Shown here: positions 1 through 8,070 of the stretch, one piece after another
Layout of the letters: every line of letters begins with the position of its first letter
Position numbering within the stretch: position 1 is the first letter of the stretch
Assembly: GCF_000632715.1 (NCBI RefSeq)
Contig: NZ_BAWO01000058.1
Span: 1 to 37,235 of the forward strand
Direction of reading: 5' to 3'
Origin: Parageobacillus caldoxylosilyticus NBRC 107762
GTDB lineage: Bacteria; Bacillota; Bacilli; Bacillales; Anoxybacillaceae
DNA length: 37,235 nucleotides
Notes under the pieces: generated by a model
Databases searched by the model: none
Seen by the model: only the letters and a program-made list of their open reading frames with translations
What the model was told of the DNA's origin: nothing
Translations under genes and position numbers: made by a program

Positions 1-1272
1 GGATAACCCATACTTTTTCCTATACTTGAAACGTCCGATGACGCTGGTATACGCCGGATTCACTTTTTTGATGCGAAACCCCAGCCGCATCCCCCGGCGA
101 ATGATGGTGTCAGTCAGTTTTTTCTTTTTGAAGTTATGGGTGAAACGATTGAATCGTTTGTCCGTATCGTGCCGCTGTCTTAGTTGGATGTTTTCGATGA
201 CCACTGCCCCCACATTCTCTTGAAGCAGCCAGTCATACACATCTCGTACGGTTTCTCCAACGATGTTGTTTCGTTTATTCGCCCGCACATATTCGAGTTC
301 ATGGCAGTAAAACACTTTCGATTTGAGGAAGTTTCCATGTTTTGAAACGATGCTGACGGCGATGCGGTCCATATTGATATCCATCCCAGCGATTCGTTCC
401 GCTTGAATCGGTTCATCATCGGTAAGTTCCCTGCCATATACCTCTTCTTCATAGATGAGATGAATGTAATATTCCCCGTTTTTGCGTTGGATTTCGACGG
501 TATATGGTTGATATTCGATGATCGGCTTTCCTTTTGCATTCACTCCGACTGGTTCTCCCATGATGAGATCGATGATTTCCTCTTCATATTTTTCAGGAAC
601 CAACACAGGCAGCCTCAAGCGAGGAGCGTGTTTCCCTTTTTGTTGTTCCAGCGGGTTGGCGATTTCTACATAACATTGGTACGTCTTGTCGTCATAGGTG
701 AGGCGAATATTCAAATTTCCTTTTTTGCTTTTATCGCCTCTGGCGTACAACTGATTCGAGCGCAAATCTTTCCATTCTTCATTCGTGATGTTTCCTTTCA
801 AGCGCTTATAAAAGTTCTCTTTTCCACCAAAAATCACACCTGGAATTGTCCCTTGATCGAGATGGTGCTTTAGCTCGGCTTCTTTGGATTTCCATTTTTC
901 TAATCGTCGGTGTAATCCGTCTAAACACGTTGGAAGATCGACGTTCTTCAGTGTTTTTCTTCCATGTTGGTAGTCATCGATTTTCTTTTCCGTTTTTTCG
1001 ATTTTCGCCCGCACATCCTCCAAGCGAATTGGAAGCAACTCACGTTGAGAAGAAATCAGCGATTGAGCAAGCAAGACCGCATCTTCGGCAAACCGTTTGT
1101 TAAGTCGAAATTGGTGCGGAAGGTGCTTGATGATGTCTTTGGCGTTCCTTCCCTCCAACAAACGGTTGAACGCGTATCGCTTCGCGGAACAAAAGACGCG
1201 CATCAACTCATCTAATGAACGAAGTTGTGATTCATCATGAGAAACGATTTTCATCCCCCGAACGGTTTTCAC
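1..1272 (-). CDS. TnpB-like protein of the IS200/IS605 (OrfB) family, 3' end outside window
   Basis: The frame is open from the left edge to a GTG at 1272, and about 424 residues are visible. A charged N-terminal half is followed by a RuvC-like nuclease core: GMDINMDRIAVS near residue 297 carries the first acidic residue, and VVIENIQL near residue 360 carries the second (Glu). VNPAYTSVIGRFKYRKKYGLS at the edge is the conserved segment before the zinc finger and the last RuvC motif, which fall outside the window. GTG 1272 is preferred because GGAAGG lies 7 bases upstream; ATG 1254 (418 codons) has only a G-run directly against it. TnpB proteins are RNA-guided DNA nucleases encoded with or without a TnpA transposase. 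No tnpA is seen upstream. The guide RNA, normally at the 3' end of tnpB, would lie off the window. The family assignment is firm; activity cannot be judged. Confidence 0.85.
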   Translation of the reverse strand, partial: MKTVRGMKIVSHDESQLRSLDELMRVFCSAKRYAFNRLLEGRNAKDIIKHLPHQFRLNKRFAEDAVLLAQSLISSQRELLPIRLEDVRAKIEKTEKKIDDYQHGRKTLKNVDLPTCLDGLHRRLEKWKSKEAELKHHLDQGTIPGVIFGGKENFYKRLKGNITNEEWKDLRSNQLYARGDKSKKGNLNIRLTYDDKTYQCYVEIANPLEQQKGKHAPRLRLPVLVPEKYEEEIIDLIMGEPVGVNAKGKPIIEYQPYTVEIQRKNGEYYIHLIYEEEVYGRELTDDEPIQAERIAGMDINMDRIAVSIVSKHGNFLKSKVFYCHELEYVRANKRNNIVGETVRDVYDWLLQENVGAVVIENIQLRQRHDTDKRFNRFTHNFKKKKLTDTIIRRGMRLGFRIKKVNPAYTSVIGRFKYRKKYGLS

Positions 1273-1540
1273 CCCCTTGCCTTCCCCCTTGTTTGGAACT
1301 TAAGAACATATATTCGCTAAATCTTCTTCATTTCCTTTTAACATGAGGAAGGGGGAGAAGATTTTTTATCAAAAGACAGGGGATGATGAAAAAGATGAAG
1401 AACATCCACCTCTCCACGTCCAATAACAGGAGATATTACATGATTTTATAGATGTTTAACAAACTGCTTATACCTTTGGTGCTTTTGGCTGCATTGATAA
1501 TATTTCCATGATGAAGGGCTGTTTTCCTCTTTTTTACGAT

Positions 1541-1571
1541 AAAAAAAGAGGGAAGAAATTATTCTTCCCTC
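1541..1571 (-). terminator. Terminator of the YpvA-like helicase gene
   Basis: On the minus strand, GAGGGAAGAA pairs with TTCTTCCCTC around a 4-base loop and is followed by seven T. The stem includes the last codons of the helicase gene and its stop. It separates the gene from the TnpB-like gene. Confidence 0.9.
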
Positions 1572-3499
1572 ACTGATGTCGGCAGTACTCCTTTGATAGC
1601 TTCAATCACTTTTTTATTTTCGTCATCCGTCACAAAAATGGATGCGATGCCGCGGTCTTCATGGGTGCGGATCAAGCGCCCTACCCCTTGGCGCAGCCTT
1701 AGCAGCATATATGGAACGTCGACACTCCAAAACGGATCTTCGTACGCTTTTCGCTTTGCCTGAAAAACTGGATCATTCGGCGGATATGGCAGCGACCAAA
1801 TAATGACGTTTGATAGCGACGGTCCCGGGATATCAAGGCCTTCCCATAAATGTTCGGCGCACAATATCGTTTCTTCATTCGCTTGGAAGATGGCGACGAG
1901 CTCGCTAATTTCCCGATCGCCTTCAAACAAAAAGGTGAATTGCTTCTCGCCGCTCGCCGCCTCTTTAAATTGTTGCAGTTCTTGCCGTGTCGGAAATAAA
2001 ATAAGGGCTCGTCCCTCTGTTTCACGAATTTTTTCGAGGGCATACGCATACTTTTGCGCAAATAATGTTTCATCATTTCTAAACGTTGGCATAAAAATCG
2101 TCATTTGCCGTTCATAATCAAACGGCGAGTCGACACTGAAAGACAAATACTCATCAATGCCAAGGCTATTCGCAATATATTGAAACGATTTGCCGCTTGA
2201 TAATGTCGCCGAAGAAAATATAAACGGAATGCGCTTGCTGAATACTTTTTCGCGCAATACTTCCTGCACAGTACGCGGCATGACGACGAGCGTCGTTTCT
2301 TGTCGGAACGATTCGAGCCATATGATCGCGTCGGCATTATTCATAAACAAATCAAGCGAATATTCAATTTGATCTAAATATTCATCGACAATATTTAATT
2401 GATAGTGATCGATCGTATATGTCTCGCTTTCAAACACGAGCTCATTGCCAATCTCCACTATTTTGCCGTGTAATTGTTTCGCAAGACGGAGCAACTTTGG
2501 CGAAAACATAATTTCTTGACGGTTGGAGCCGGCGACTTCTTTTGCACATGATTTCAGTTCATCAAAAAAGCGGACCATGATTTGCAGCGTTTCCTCAATT
2601 AAATAGGCCAGCTCTTCACGGATATCGTTTTCTAAAAGTCTTGTTAACAGCGATTCGAGCGTCGTTTCTTTCATCCGGTATGTCAGCGCTTTTTGCGCGG
2701 CAAATTCGAGCAAATGCCCCTCGTCAAATACGACGCAACTCGCTTCCGGCAGAAGCGGAAGCTGTCCTTCGCGTTTACGTGCTTCATATGTCCAAACATG
2801 CTCCATGTAAAAGTCATGGGAACAAACGATTAAATCAGTGGCTTTTCGATAATATTCGCGCCACAATGTTTGTCCGCAGCGATGGCGCTTTTCACATGTA
2901 AAGCAGTCTTGAAACGGATCCCAAGCGATTTTTTTCCATTGCTCATCCGTTAAATGAGCATATTCTTTCCGGTCCCCGTAATGATAGAATGCTTGCATTG
3001 GCTTATTGTCATGCACAAATGCCGGAAGTTCATCATAAATTTGTTCGTAAAGCTCGATATCCTTGTCATCATATGTCGTTACTTCTTCGAGTTTGTTTAG
3101 ACATAAATATTGATCCGGGGACTTGGCCAACCGCACATCAATATGTAAACCAAGCACATCCGATAATTTCGCGATGTCCCCTTCTTTTTTTACCAGCTGC
3201 TCAATCAGCGTCTCATCGGCGCAAGAGATAATGGCCGGCTTCCCTGTATAGCGGGCGTAACAAATCGCATACAGCAAATAGACAATCGTTTTTCCCGTAC
3301 CGACTCCCGCTTCGGCAAAAATTACTTTTTTCTCGCGAAACGCGCGCTCCAACTGGAACGCCATATAAATCTGTTCATCCCGCAGCTCAAAACCGGCTTC
3401 CGGCAAAATGTCATAAAACACATCGCCAATCCACTGGCTTAACTTATCAAAAAAATTCTCGTTTTTTTCTAATTTAAAAGGATAGCGCTCACGGCTCAT
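1559..3499 (-). CDS. ypvA: DinG/XPD-type ATP-dependent DNA helicase (YpvA-like)
   Basis: This 646-residue superfamily 2 helicase has the XPD/DinG layout. The Walker A motif EAGVGTGKT is at residues 63-71 and the DEAH-type box reads DEGH near residue 262. Between them are four cysteines (one in QYLCLN, three in DCFTCEKRHRCG) placed like the 4Fe-4S ligands of XPD/DinG enzymes. The C-terminal motif VI is visible as RQGVGRLIR. Such enzymes unwind DNA 5' to 3' in repair or recombination. No N-terminal exonuclease domain is present, unlike the long Bacillus DinG, and the position next to ypsC and gpsB matches B. subtilis ypvA. GGAGGG lies about 10 bases before the ATG. A sigma-A-like promoter lies 130 bases upstream and a strong terminator overlaps the end, so it is probably transcribed alone. 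Confidence 0.88.
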   Translation of the reverse strand: MSRERYPFKLEKNENFFDKLSQWIGDVFYDILPEAGFELRDEQIYMAFQLERAFREKKVIFAEAGVGTGKTIVYLLYAICYARYTGKPAIISCADETLIEQLVKKEGDIAKLSDVLGLHIDVRLAKSPDQYLCLNKLEEVTTYDDKDIELYEQIYDELPAFVHDNKPMQAFYHYGDRKEYAHLTDEQWKKIAWDPFQDCFTCEKRHRCGQTLWREYYRKATDLIVCSHDFYMEHVWTYEARKREGQLPLLPEASCVVFDEGHLLEFAAQKALTYRMKETTLESLLTRLLENDIREELAYLIEETLQIMVRFFDELKSCAKEVAGSNRQEIMFSPKLLRLAKQLHGKIVEIGNELVFESETYTIDHYQLNIVDEYLDQIEYSLDLFMNNADAIIWLESFRQETTLVVMPRTVQEVLREKVFSKRIPFIFSSATLSSGKSFQYIANSLGIDEYLSFSVDSPFDYERQMTIFMPTFRNDETLFAQKYAYALEKIRETEGRALILFPTRQELQQFKEAASGEKQFTFLFEGDREISELVAIFQANEETILCAEHLWEGLDIPGPSLSNVIIWSLPYPPNDPVFQAKRKAYEDPFWSVDVPYMLLRLRQGVGRLIRTHEDRGIASIFVTDDENKKVIEAIKGVLPTSVREE

Positions 3500-3568
3500 C
3501 GTCTAAAAACCCTCCAAAAATAATAAATAAAAACTTCCTGCCCACTGTATTTGTTATGTATGCATGCA

Positions 3569-3600
3569 TAAGCGCGCAACGGTCTTTTGCTGCGCGCTTA
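3569..3600. repeat. GC-rich inverted repeat in the helicase leader
   Basis: TAAGCGCGCA and TGCGCGCTTA form perfect 10-bp arms around a 12-base loop. No T-tract follows on either strand, so it is not a standard terminator. It lies between the likely promoter and the ATG of the helicase gene and would form a stable hairpin in the leader. Confidence 0.6.
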
Positions 3601-3627
3601 CGGTTCTATAAAGTCTAACAAAATAAT

Positions 3628-3656
3628 ATTATGATTGATCATTCTCAAGAAGTCAA
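3628..3656 (-). promoter_or_regulatory. Sigma-A-like promoter for the helicase gene
   Basis: On the minus strand, TTGACT (3651-3656) is followed after exactly 17 bases by CATAAT (3628-3633). The start site would fall near 3621, giving a leader of about 120 bases that contains the GC-rich hairpin. Confidence 0.6.
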
Positions 3657-3698
3657 ATAATATCCGCCGATGAACGAGCGAAAACTTCTTTAGCCTCC

Positions 3699-3869
3699 TT
3701 ATGCTTTCAACGGGCTGGATATGCGGTATGTAAACGCTTGTTTCCACATGTTTTTTGCCGCTTCAATTTGTTTTAAATGTTCGCTATCGGCATTTTGCTG
3801 CACTAAACATTCGTATGTGCGATCAAGCGCTTCGGAAATTTTCATCCAGTCAAGCGAACAATACGTCAT
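3699..3869 (-). CDS. Small hypothetical protein, 56 residues
   Basis: A short soluble, mostly helical protein with no motif I recognise. The ATG at 3869 is chosen because GGAAGGGG lies 6 bases upstream; an ATG at 3875 is too close to that site. It sits 93 bases after ypsC on the same strand and may be co-transcribed. The clean ribosome binding site and the position support a real gene, but no function can be assigned. Confidence 0.55.
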   Translation of the reverse strand: MTYCSLDWMKISEALDRTYECLVQQNADSEHLKQIEAAKNMWKQAFTYRISSPLKA

Positions 3870-3961
3870 TTTCATCCCCTTCCTGCAAAAATAGTTCATG
3901 GATAATATCCGTATTATATGCAGAAAGGAATGCCTCTATTCCTTGCCGGAAGCGCCTATTT

Positions 3962-5110
3962 TTATTGACCGTTCGTTTTTTCTTTCGGCGGCCGCGGCCC
4001 CCAGTACTGGTAATAATGTGTTTCGATAAAACCGTTGAATAATTTTCGGCGCTTCGTCGCTTTTTTTCCATAATGTTTTTCAAACTCTTTATGCGCCGTC
4101 AAAATATAAATGGACCACGTATCTAAGGCGGAGAACGTTTTGCCCATGTCCCGATACATTGCTTCTACTTCCCTACGCTCGCCGAGCCGCTCGCCATACG
4201 GGGGATTGCCGACGATGACGCCGTATTCTTTGCGCGTGCGAAAATCTTTTACTTGCATTTGCTTAAATGACACTAAATCGGCAAAGCCGGCTTCCATCGC
4301 GTTTGTTTTTGCGATTTCCACCATGCGATGGTCAATGTCAAATCCAGAAATATCAAGAGGCTGGTCATAGTTGGCCAAATCTTCCGCTTCCTCGCGGGCC
4401 CGCTCCCATGTTTTTTCGCCAATCCACCCCCATTGTTCAGACACAAAATCGCGATTAAATCCTGGCGCGATATTTTGACCAATCAGCGCCGCTTCAATCG
4501 GAATCGTTCCCGATCCGCAAAACGGATCAACAAATGGGCGGTCCGGCGTCCAGTTTGTCAGCTGCACGAGCCCGGCCGCCAGCGTTTCTTTTAACGGGGC
4601 TTCCCCTTGGCGGGCGCGGTAACCGCGTTTATGCAAACCGGCCCCGCTCGTGTCAATCGTCAACGTGGCGGTATCTTTATGAAGCGCAACTTCAATACGG
4701 TAAAGCGGCCCTGTTTCTTCAAACCAAGAAACGTGATACCTCTCTTTTAAACTTTCCACCACTGCTTTTTTGACGATCGCCTGACAATCCGGAACGCTAA
4801 AAAGCGTGGATTTTACCGATTTTCCGATCACCGGGAAGTTGGCATTCACCGGCAAATAGTCCGCCCACGGCAACGCTTTTGTTTGCTCAAACAGCTCCTC
4901 AAACGTTGTCGCTTTAAATTCTCCAACTTTTAATTTCACGCGATCTGCGGTGCGCAGCCATAAATTCGCGCGGCAAATCGCCAGCTCGTCGCCCTCGAAC
5001 GTCACTTTTCCGTTTTCCACTTGACACTCATAGCCGAGACGGCGCACTTCATCAGCCACAACCGCTTCCAGTCCCATGGCTGCTGTGGCAATTAATGCAA
5101 AAGACTTCAT
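3962..5110 (-). CDS. ypsC: THUMP-domain RNA (guanine-N2) methyltransferase family protein YpsC
   Basis: The 382-residue protein has an N-terminal THUMP RNA-binding region (about 45-155) and a C-terminal Rossmann-type methyltransferase domain. The latter shows DPFCGSGTIPIEAA (AdoMet binding) and the catalytic motif VGNPPYGERLG. It belongs to the RlmL/TrmN-like group that methylates guanine in structured RNA; the exact rRNA or tRNA target is not evident. The reading frame extends upstream to 5164, but GGGAGG 6-7 bases before the ATG at 5110 and the family's usual N-terminus (MKSFALIATAAMG) fix the start there. It lies immediately downstream of rnpB, as in B. subtilis. Confidence 0.92.
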   Translation of the reverse strand: MKSFALIATAAMGLEAVVADEVRRLGYECQVENGKVTFEGDELAICRANLWLRTADRVKLKVGEFKATTFEELFEQTKALPWADYLPVNANFPVIGKSVKSTLFSVPDCQAIVKKAVVESLKERYHVSWFEETGPLYRIEVALHKDTATLTIDTSGAGLHKRGYRARQGEAPLKETLAAGLVQLTNWTPDRPFVDPFCGSGTIPIEAALIGQNIAPGFNRDFVSEQWGWIGEKTWERAREEAEDLANYDQPLDISGFDIDHRMVEIAKTNAMEAGFADLVSFKQMQVKDFRTRKEYGVIVGNPPYGERLGERREVEAMYRDMGKTFSALDTWSIYILTAHKEFEKHYGKKATKRRKLFNGFIETHYYQYWGPRPPKEKTNGQ

Positions 5111-5233
5111 AGGATACCTCCCGTTACCGTTAATGTGGCAACTGATATGCACAAAGTAGGTCATGTATAATAAAAAATTCTTTCCATCTCTCTATGGATT
5201 TAGCAGAGAAGATGTGATTCATTGCAAAAATAC

Positions 5234-5265
5234 GAAAAGCTCTCCTTCATGCAGGAGAGCTTTTC
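5234..5265 (-). terminator. Terminator after RNase P RNA
   Basis: A 13-bp perfect stem (GAAAAGCTCTCCT with AGGAGAGCTTTTC) around a 6-base loop, followed on the minus strand by GTATTTTTG. It lies 15 bases past the 3' end of rnpB. Confidence 0.85.
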
Positions 5266-5280
5266 ACGGTATCCGTTACG

Positions 5281-5700
5281 ACGTTAATAATGTTCTGTAA
5301 GCCATGTTCTGTACCTTCGTACTGCAAGCGGCTTATCGCCTCGTACTCCGGCGGTAATCATCTATCTACAGATGGAAAAGCTCCATCTGTCCTTCCCTCC
5401 GTTCATTTCCTTCGGGAAGGTGCCCCTACCATCATTTGGGTTTCTCGCTCGTGGGGTTTACCGCGTTCCACCTCTAAGGTTTCCCTTAGAGCTGCGTCAC
5501 TGTGGCACTTTCAGGGTAATCGAACCATATCCCAATTGGGACTTAGGTTCTTTCCCCGCCGTCAGCCCAGCATTGCGCCAGACTGCCCTAGCTTATGGTT
5601 TCGCTAGGCACGAACACTACGGGCATCTCAGCACCGTGCGAGCATGGACTTTCCTCTACGGCAAAAATTGCCGCAGCGATTACCCGAACATTATTAACGC
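5281..5700 (-). ncRNA. rnpB: RNase P RNA (type B, Bacillus type)
   Basis: This is the catalytic RNA of RNase P, which removes the 5' leader from tRNA precursors. Reading the minus strand, the 5' part contains GAGGAAAGTCCATGCTCGCA, a universal core segment of the RNA, followed by GGTGCTGAGATGCCCGTAG. The 3' part contains GTGGAACGCGGTAAACCCC, GAGCGAGAAACCCAAA and GATAGATGATTACCGCC. The ends pair as helix P1 (GCGTTAATAATGTTC with GAACATTATTAACGT). The layout follows the B. subtilis type B RNA and the length is about 420. Its neighbours, ypsC downstream and gpsB upstream, are the same as in B. subtilis. The exact mature ends are estimated from P1. Confidence 0.97.
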
Positions 5701-5714
5701 CGTTTGCACATTGT

Positions 5715-5743
5715 AGTATAGTTCATTTTCCGAGTAATTGCAA
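5715..5743 (-). promoter_or_regulatory. Sigma-A promoter of rnpB
   Basis: On the minus strand, TTGCAA (5738-5743), exactly 17 bases, then TATACT (5715-5720). The predicted start near 5708 is a few bases before the P1 helix of RNase P RNA, as expected for a strong stable-RNA promoter. Confidence 0.8.
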
Positions 5744-5796
5744 TAGAAAAAGTATCCATTTTGTATGTATAGTATAGTGCATTTGTCTGCATGGAA

Positions 5797-6093
5797 TTAT
5801 TCATATAATTTATTGCCAAATACATGTTTTTCTAAATTAGATAACCGCTGCAAAATATCATAGTTTGTTGTTCCCACTTGCGCAGACGGCCGTTTTTGCA
5901 GCTCTTCCACTTGCCGTTTCAGACGAGCGTTTTCTTGCTGCAGCTGTTCAATTTCTTGTTGGAACGTTTCGTAATCTTTAATAATAATGTCCAAAAACTG
6001 ATCGACTTCGTCTTGATTGTACCCCCGCATACTTACTTTAAACTCTTTTTCTAAAATTTCTTTTGGCGTTAACTTAATACGACCGGCTAACAT
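5797..6093 (-). CDS. gpsB: Cell-division/cell-wall coordinator GpsB
   Basis: A 98-residue cytoplasmic DivIVA-like protein. The N-terminal membrane-associated domain reads [12 protein letters not shown] followed by [21 protein letters not shown] coiled coil (about 35-65) follows, then the C-terminal trimer helix ending in [15 protein letters not shown]. GpsB shuttles penicillin-binding proteins between septum and sidewall. The ATG at 6093 is chosen because GAGGTG lies 6 bases upstream and because B. subtilis GpsB also starts with MLA; an upstream in-frame GTG at 6102 lies inside that ribosome binding site. In B. subtilis ypsA lies between gpsB and cotD, and it is absent here. Confidence 0.95.
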   Translation of the reverse strand: MLAGRIKLTPKEILEKEFKVSMRGYNQDEVDQFLDIIIKDYETFQQEIEQLQQENARLKRQVEELQKRPSAQVGTTNYDILQRLSNLEKHVFGNKLYE

Positions 6094-6135
6094 CACTTTC
6101 ACCTCAATTCTACATTCCGCTATTGTCTTTACTTT

Positions 6136-6164
6136 ATTTTTTCAGAAATCAAATCGATTGTCAA
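6136..6164 (-). promoter_or_regulatory. Probable sigma-A promoter of gpsB
   Basis: On the minus strand a perfect TTGACA (6159-6164) is followed after 17 bases by AAAAAT (6136-6141), a weak -10. A start near 6129 gives a leader of about 36 bases before the GpsB ATG. Confidence 0.5.
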
Positions 6165-6179
6165 TTTGCGTTTCATTGT

Positions 6180-6213
6180 AAAAAAACAGGAACCGTCTTG
6201 GCGGCTCCTGTTT
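6180..6213 (-). terminator. Terminator of cotD
   Basis: On the minus strand, AAACAGGAGCCG pairs with CGGTTCCTGTTT (one G-U pair) and runs into a T-tract. It lies 9 bases after the cotD stop codon and keeps sporulation transcription out of gpsB. Confidence 0.85.
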
Positions 6214-6221
6214 CATCGGGA

Positions 6222-6455
6222 TTAAAATCCCCATGGGAACGGAGCAGGACCAGGGAACATGCAATGTTGGTTGGCTACTTCGTTGACAACCGACTCCGTA
6301 TGCGGGAAATAATGTTGATGTTGGAAAAGATGATGGTTGACATGTGTCGTATGCGATGGATGAATGTGTGGTACGATCGTTGCCCCGAAATGATGTTGTA
6401 CACAACATTGTGGCGGATGAACAATCGGTGCCATTACATGTGGTCTGCAAAACAT
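6222..6455 (-). CDS. cotD: Spore inner coat protein CotD
   Basis: A 77-residue His- and Cys-rich protein that starts MFCRPHVMAPIVHPPQCCVQ and contains TIVPHIHPSHTTHVNHHLF and FQHQHYFPHTE, the signature of Bacillus CotD. It is made in the mother cell late in sporulation and built into the inner coat. The ribosome binding site AAAGGAG lies 8 bases before the ATG. A sigma-K-like promoter is visible upstream and a terminator follows, so it is transcribed alone. Confidence 0.93.
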   Translation of the reverse strand: MFCRPHVMAPIVHPPQCCVQHHFGATIVPHIHPSHTTHVNHHLFQHQHYFPHTESVVNEVANQHCMFPGPAPFPWGF

Positions 6456-6475
6456 ACATCATTCTCCTTTCTTTT

Positions 6476-6507
6476 CATAGGCTTCTGTTTTACACTACTA
6501 GCCTATG
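6476..6507. repeat. Inverted repeat at the cotD promoter (possible GerE sites)
   Basis: CATAGGC (6476-6482) and GCCTATG (6501-6507) are perfect arms 18 bases apart. The right arm overlaps the sigma-K -10 element and the left arm lies in the transcript start region. Each arm contains TAGGC, which resembles the core of the GerE consensus (TRGGY). GerE is known to control cotD in B. subtilis; binding here is inferred. Confidence 0.45.
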
Positions 6508-6526
6508 ATGAAAGGAGCGGACTCGT
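6499..6526 (-). promoter_or_regulatory. Sigma-K-type promoter of cotD
   Basis: On the minus strand CATAGGCTA (6499-6507) matches the sigma-K -10 pattern CATA-N3-TA exactly. The -35 AC (6525-6526) lies 17 bases upstream. The start would be near 6490, about 35 bases before the cotD ATG. This agrees with known mother-cell expression of cotD. Confidence 0.65.
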
Positions 6527-6760
6527 ACTAGTATAGATACCCATTTTTCCTGTCCGTTGAAAACATACTGCTAACGTTACGTTAAATTAGTAAAAACAAC
6601 AAACGTTAAGCATATGACGATAAAAAACAAATAAAAGATTTTTTTATACATGCTCCGCATCGCTTTCTCCCCGCCATTATTTCATTTTTAGTGATTCCGA
6701 TGAAATTGTACACATTTTTTATTTTTTCTACAAGATTCGAAATAGAAAAGTTAGTTTTTT

Positions 6761-8065
6761 TTATTTTCTGTCATATTTTGCGCTTGCCAAGGAAATATTT
6801 TTATTATTTAATTTCCTCTTGAGGCGCTCGATCCGTTTCCTCCACTCCGACTCTTGAGCACTGTTTCCCTGTTTATATGTGCGGAATAGCGTTTTCCATC
6901 GTTCATAGGCACGGGTAGCGTAGCGGTAAGCTTCGTAAACATCGCGGAAATAATGTTCATACGCTTTGGCCAGCTCCAATCCGGCTTTTACCTTCCATGC
7001 ATCGCTTCCATGCTCCCATAGTTCCAGCCAAATCGCCGCGGCCTCTTCATACCGTTTTTCTTTTTTATATAAAAGCGACAGCTGCCATTTTGCCTGCCAT
7101 GCTTCTTTGGTTTCTTTTTTGGTGACATGATGGTACACCTGCTTGGCGGCAGCCGTTTCTCCTAACGATTCCAGCCAGCGCGCCGTTTCCAGCTGCTCAA
7201 GCGCATCGTCTAGCCCTAAGGCGTCCAATAACTGATTGGATAAATGAATATAAAGACAAATTAACGATAAAATATCACGCTCGTTATGCTGAAACACCGG
7301 AAAAATGCGGTCTGGATGCGGTGTAGACAGGAAATCGGCGTACATCATCGGCGCCAAAAAGCCGGGAACATCTTCTTTCCGCTCCACTTGCAGTATTTCT
7401 TTTTCCACCTCAGAAAGACGAATCGACTCAAGTTTTTGCTTCCACATTCTCCTTGAGGCATGATACAAATCGAAATGACCGAACGCCGGCAGCTTTGGAA
7501 CGGCATCGCGAATCAGCGTATGACGCGTTTTTACTTTCGGCCAGTCGAATGCTTTCCCGTTATAGGTAACAAGTGTTGTATAATCGACTTCCGACAGGAA
7601 ACTTTGGTATAAAGCCACTTCCGCCCCCGGATGCGGCAAAAAATGCTGCCGAACGACAACCCGGTCAGCATACACGCGGGCATGGCCAAGCAAAAAAATG
7701 ACATGCCCTGTTCCGCTGCTAAGCCCGGTCGTTTCCGTATCAAAGAAAAATAAATCGCTTGCTTTAAACCCTTTGCAAGAAAGCGGATGGGCAAAAGGAG
7801 CAGCCTGCCACCGCTGATGGACATGATGCAATTCTCCAAGTTGGTAGCGGCCGTGCCGGTAATCGAGCGGGTATACCACTTCGCGGATGAGGCAGTAGTC
7901 CTCGTCAAAAAAGAACGGCTGCACTTGTTTGTTTTGCCATTCATCCAAAAACGGAATTTCCAGGCTGTGCCGCCCTGCAGCAGGGGAGTCTGCATGTTCA
8001 GACGCGGCGCCATGGCGGGATGCCAGCTGCTCCTTCCATCTCGCTAGTTTTTGCTTCATTGACAT
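6761..8065 (-). CDS. mrfB: DNA repair exonuclease MrfB (YprB)
   Basis: About 434 residues. The N-terminal half is an RNase H-fold DEDD-type exonuclease: FDTETTG gives the first two acidic residues (about D109 and E111), YNGKAFDWP the third (about D174), and HNERDILSL the fourth. The C-terminal part has TPR-like helical repeats (about 280-410). In B. subtilis MrfB works with the helicase MrfA in a UvrABC-independent pathway that repairs mitomycin C damage. The start at 8065 is chosen over ATG 8074 because GAAAGGA lies 8 bases before it, while the earlier ATG touches that site. It starts 6 bases after the mrfA stop codon, so the two are translationally coupled. Confidence 0.92.
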   Translation of the reverse strand: MSMKQKLARWKEQLASRHGAASEHADSPAAGRHSLEIPFLDEWQNKQVQPFFFDEDYCLIREVVYPLDYRHGRYQLGELHHVHQRWQAAPFAHPLSCKGFKASDLFFFDTETTGLSSGTGHVIFLLGHARVYADRVVVRQHFLPHPGAEVALYQSFLSEVDYTTLVTYNGKAFDWPKVKTRHTLIRDAVPKLPAFGHFDLYHASRRMWKQKLESIRLSEVEKEILQVERKEDVPGFLAPMMYADFLSTPHPDRIFPVFQHNERDILSLICLYIHLSNQLLDALGLDDALEQLETARWLESLGETAAAKQVYHHVTKKETKEAWQAKWQLSLLYKKEKRYEEAAAIWLELWEHGSDAWKVKAGLELAKAYEHYFRDVYEAYRYATRAYERWKTLFRTYKQGNSAQESEWRKRIERLKRKLNNKNISLASAKYDRK

Positions 8066-8070
8066 CGTGT

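Noticed and set aside
403-873. 156-codon plus-strand frame inside the TnpB-like gene
   Set aside because: It lies antisense to a frame with clear TnpB/RuvC motifs and has no ribosome binding site.
5290-5777. Plus-strand frames across 5290-5777
   Set aside because: The DNA is RNase P RNA on the other strand; the frames are chance.
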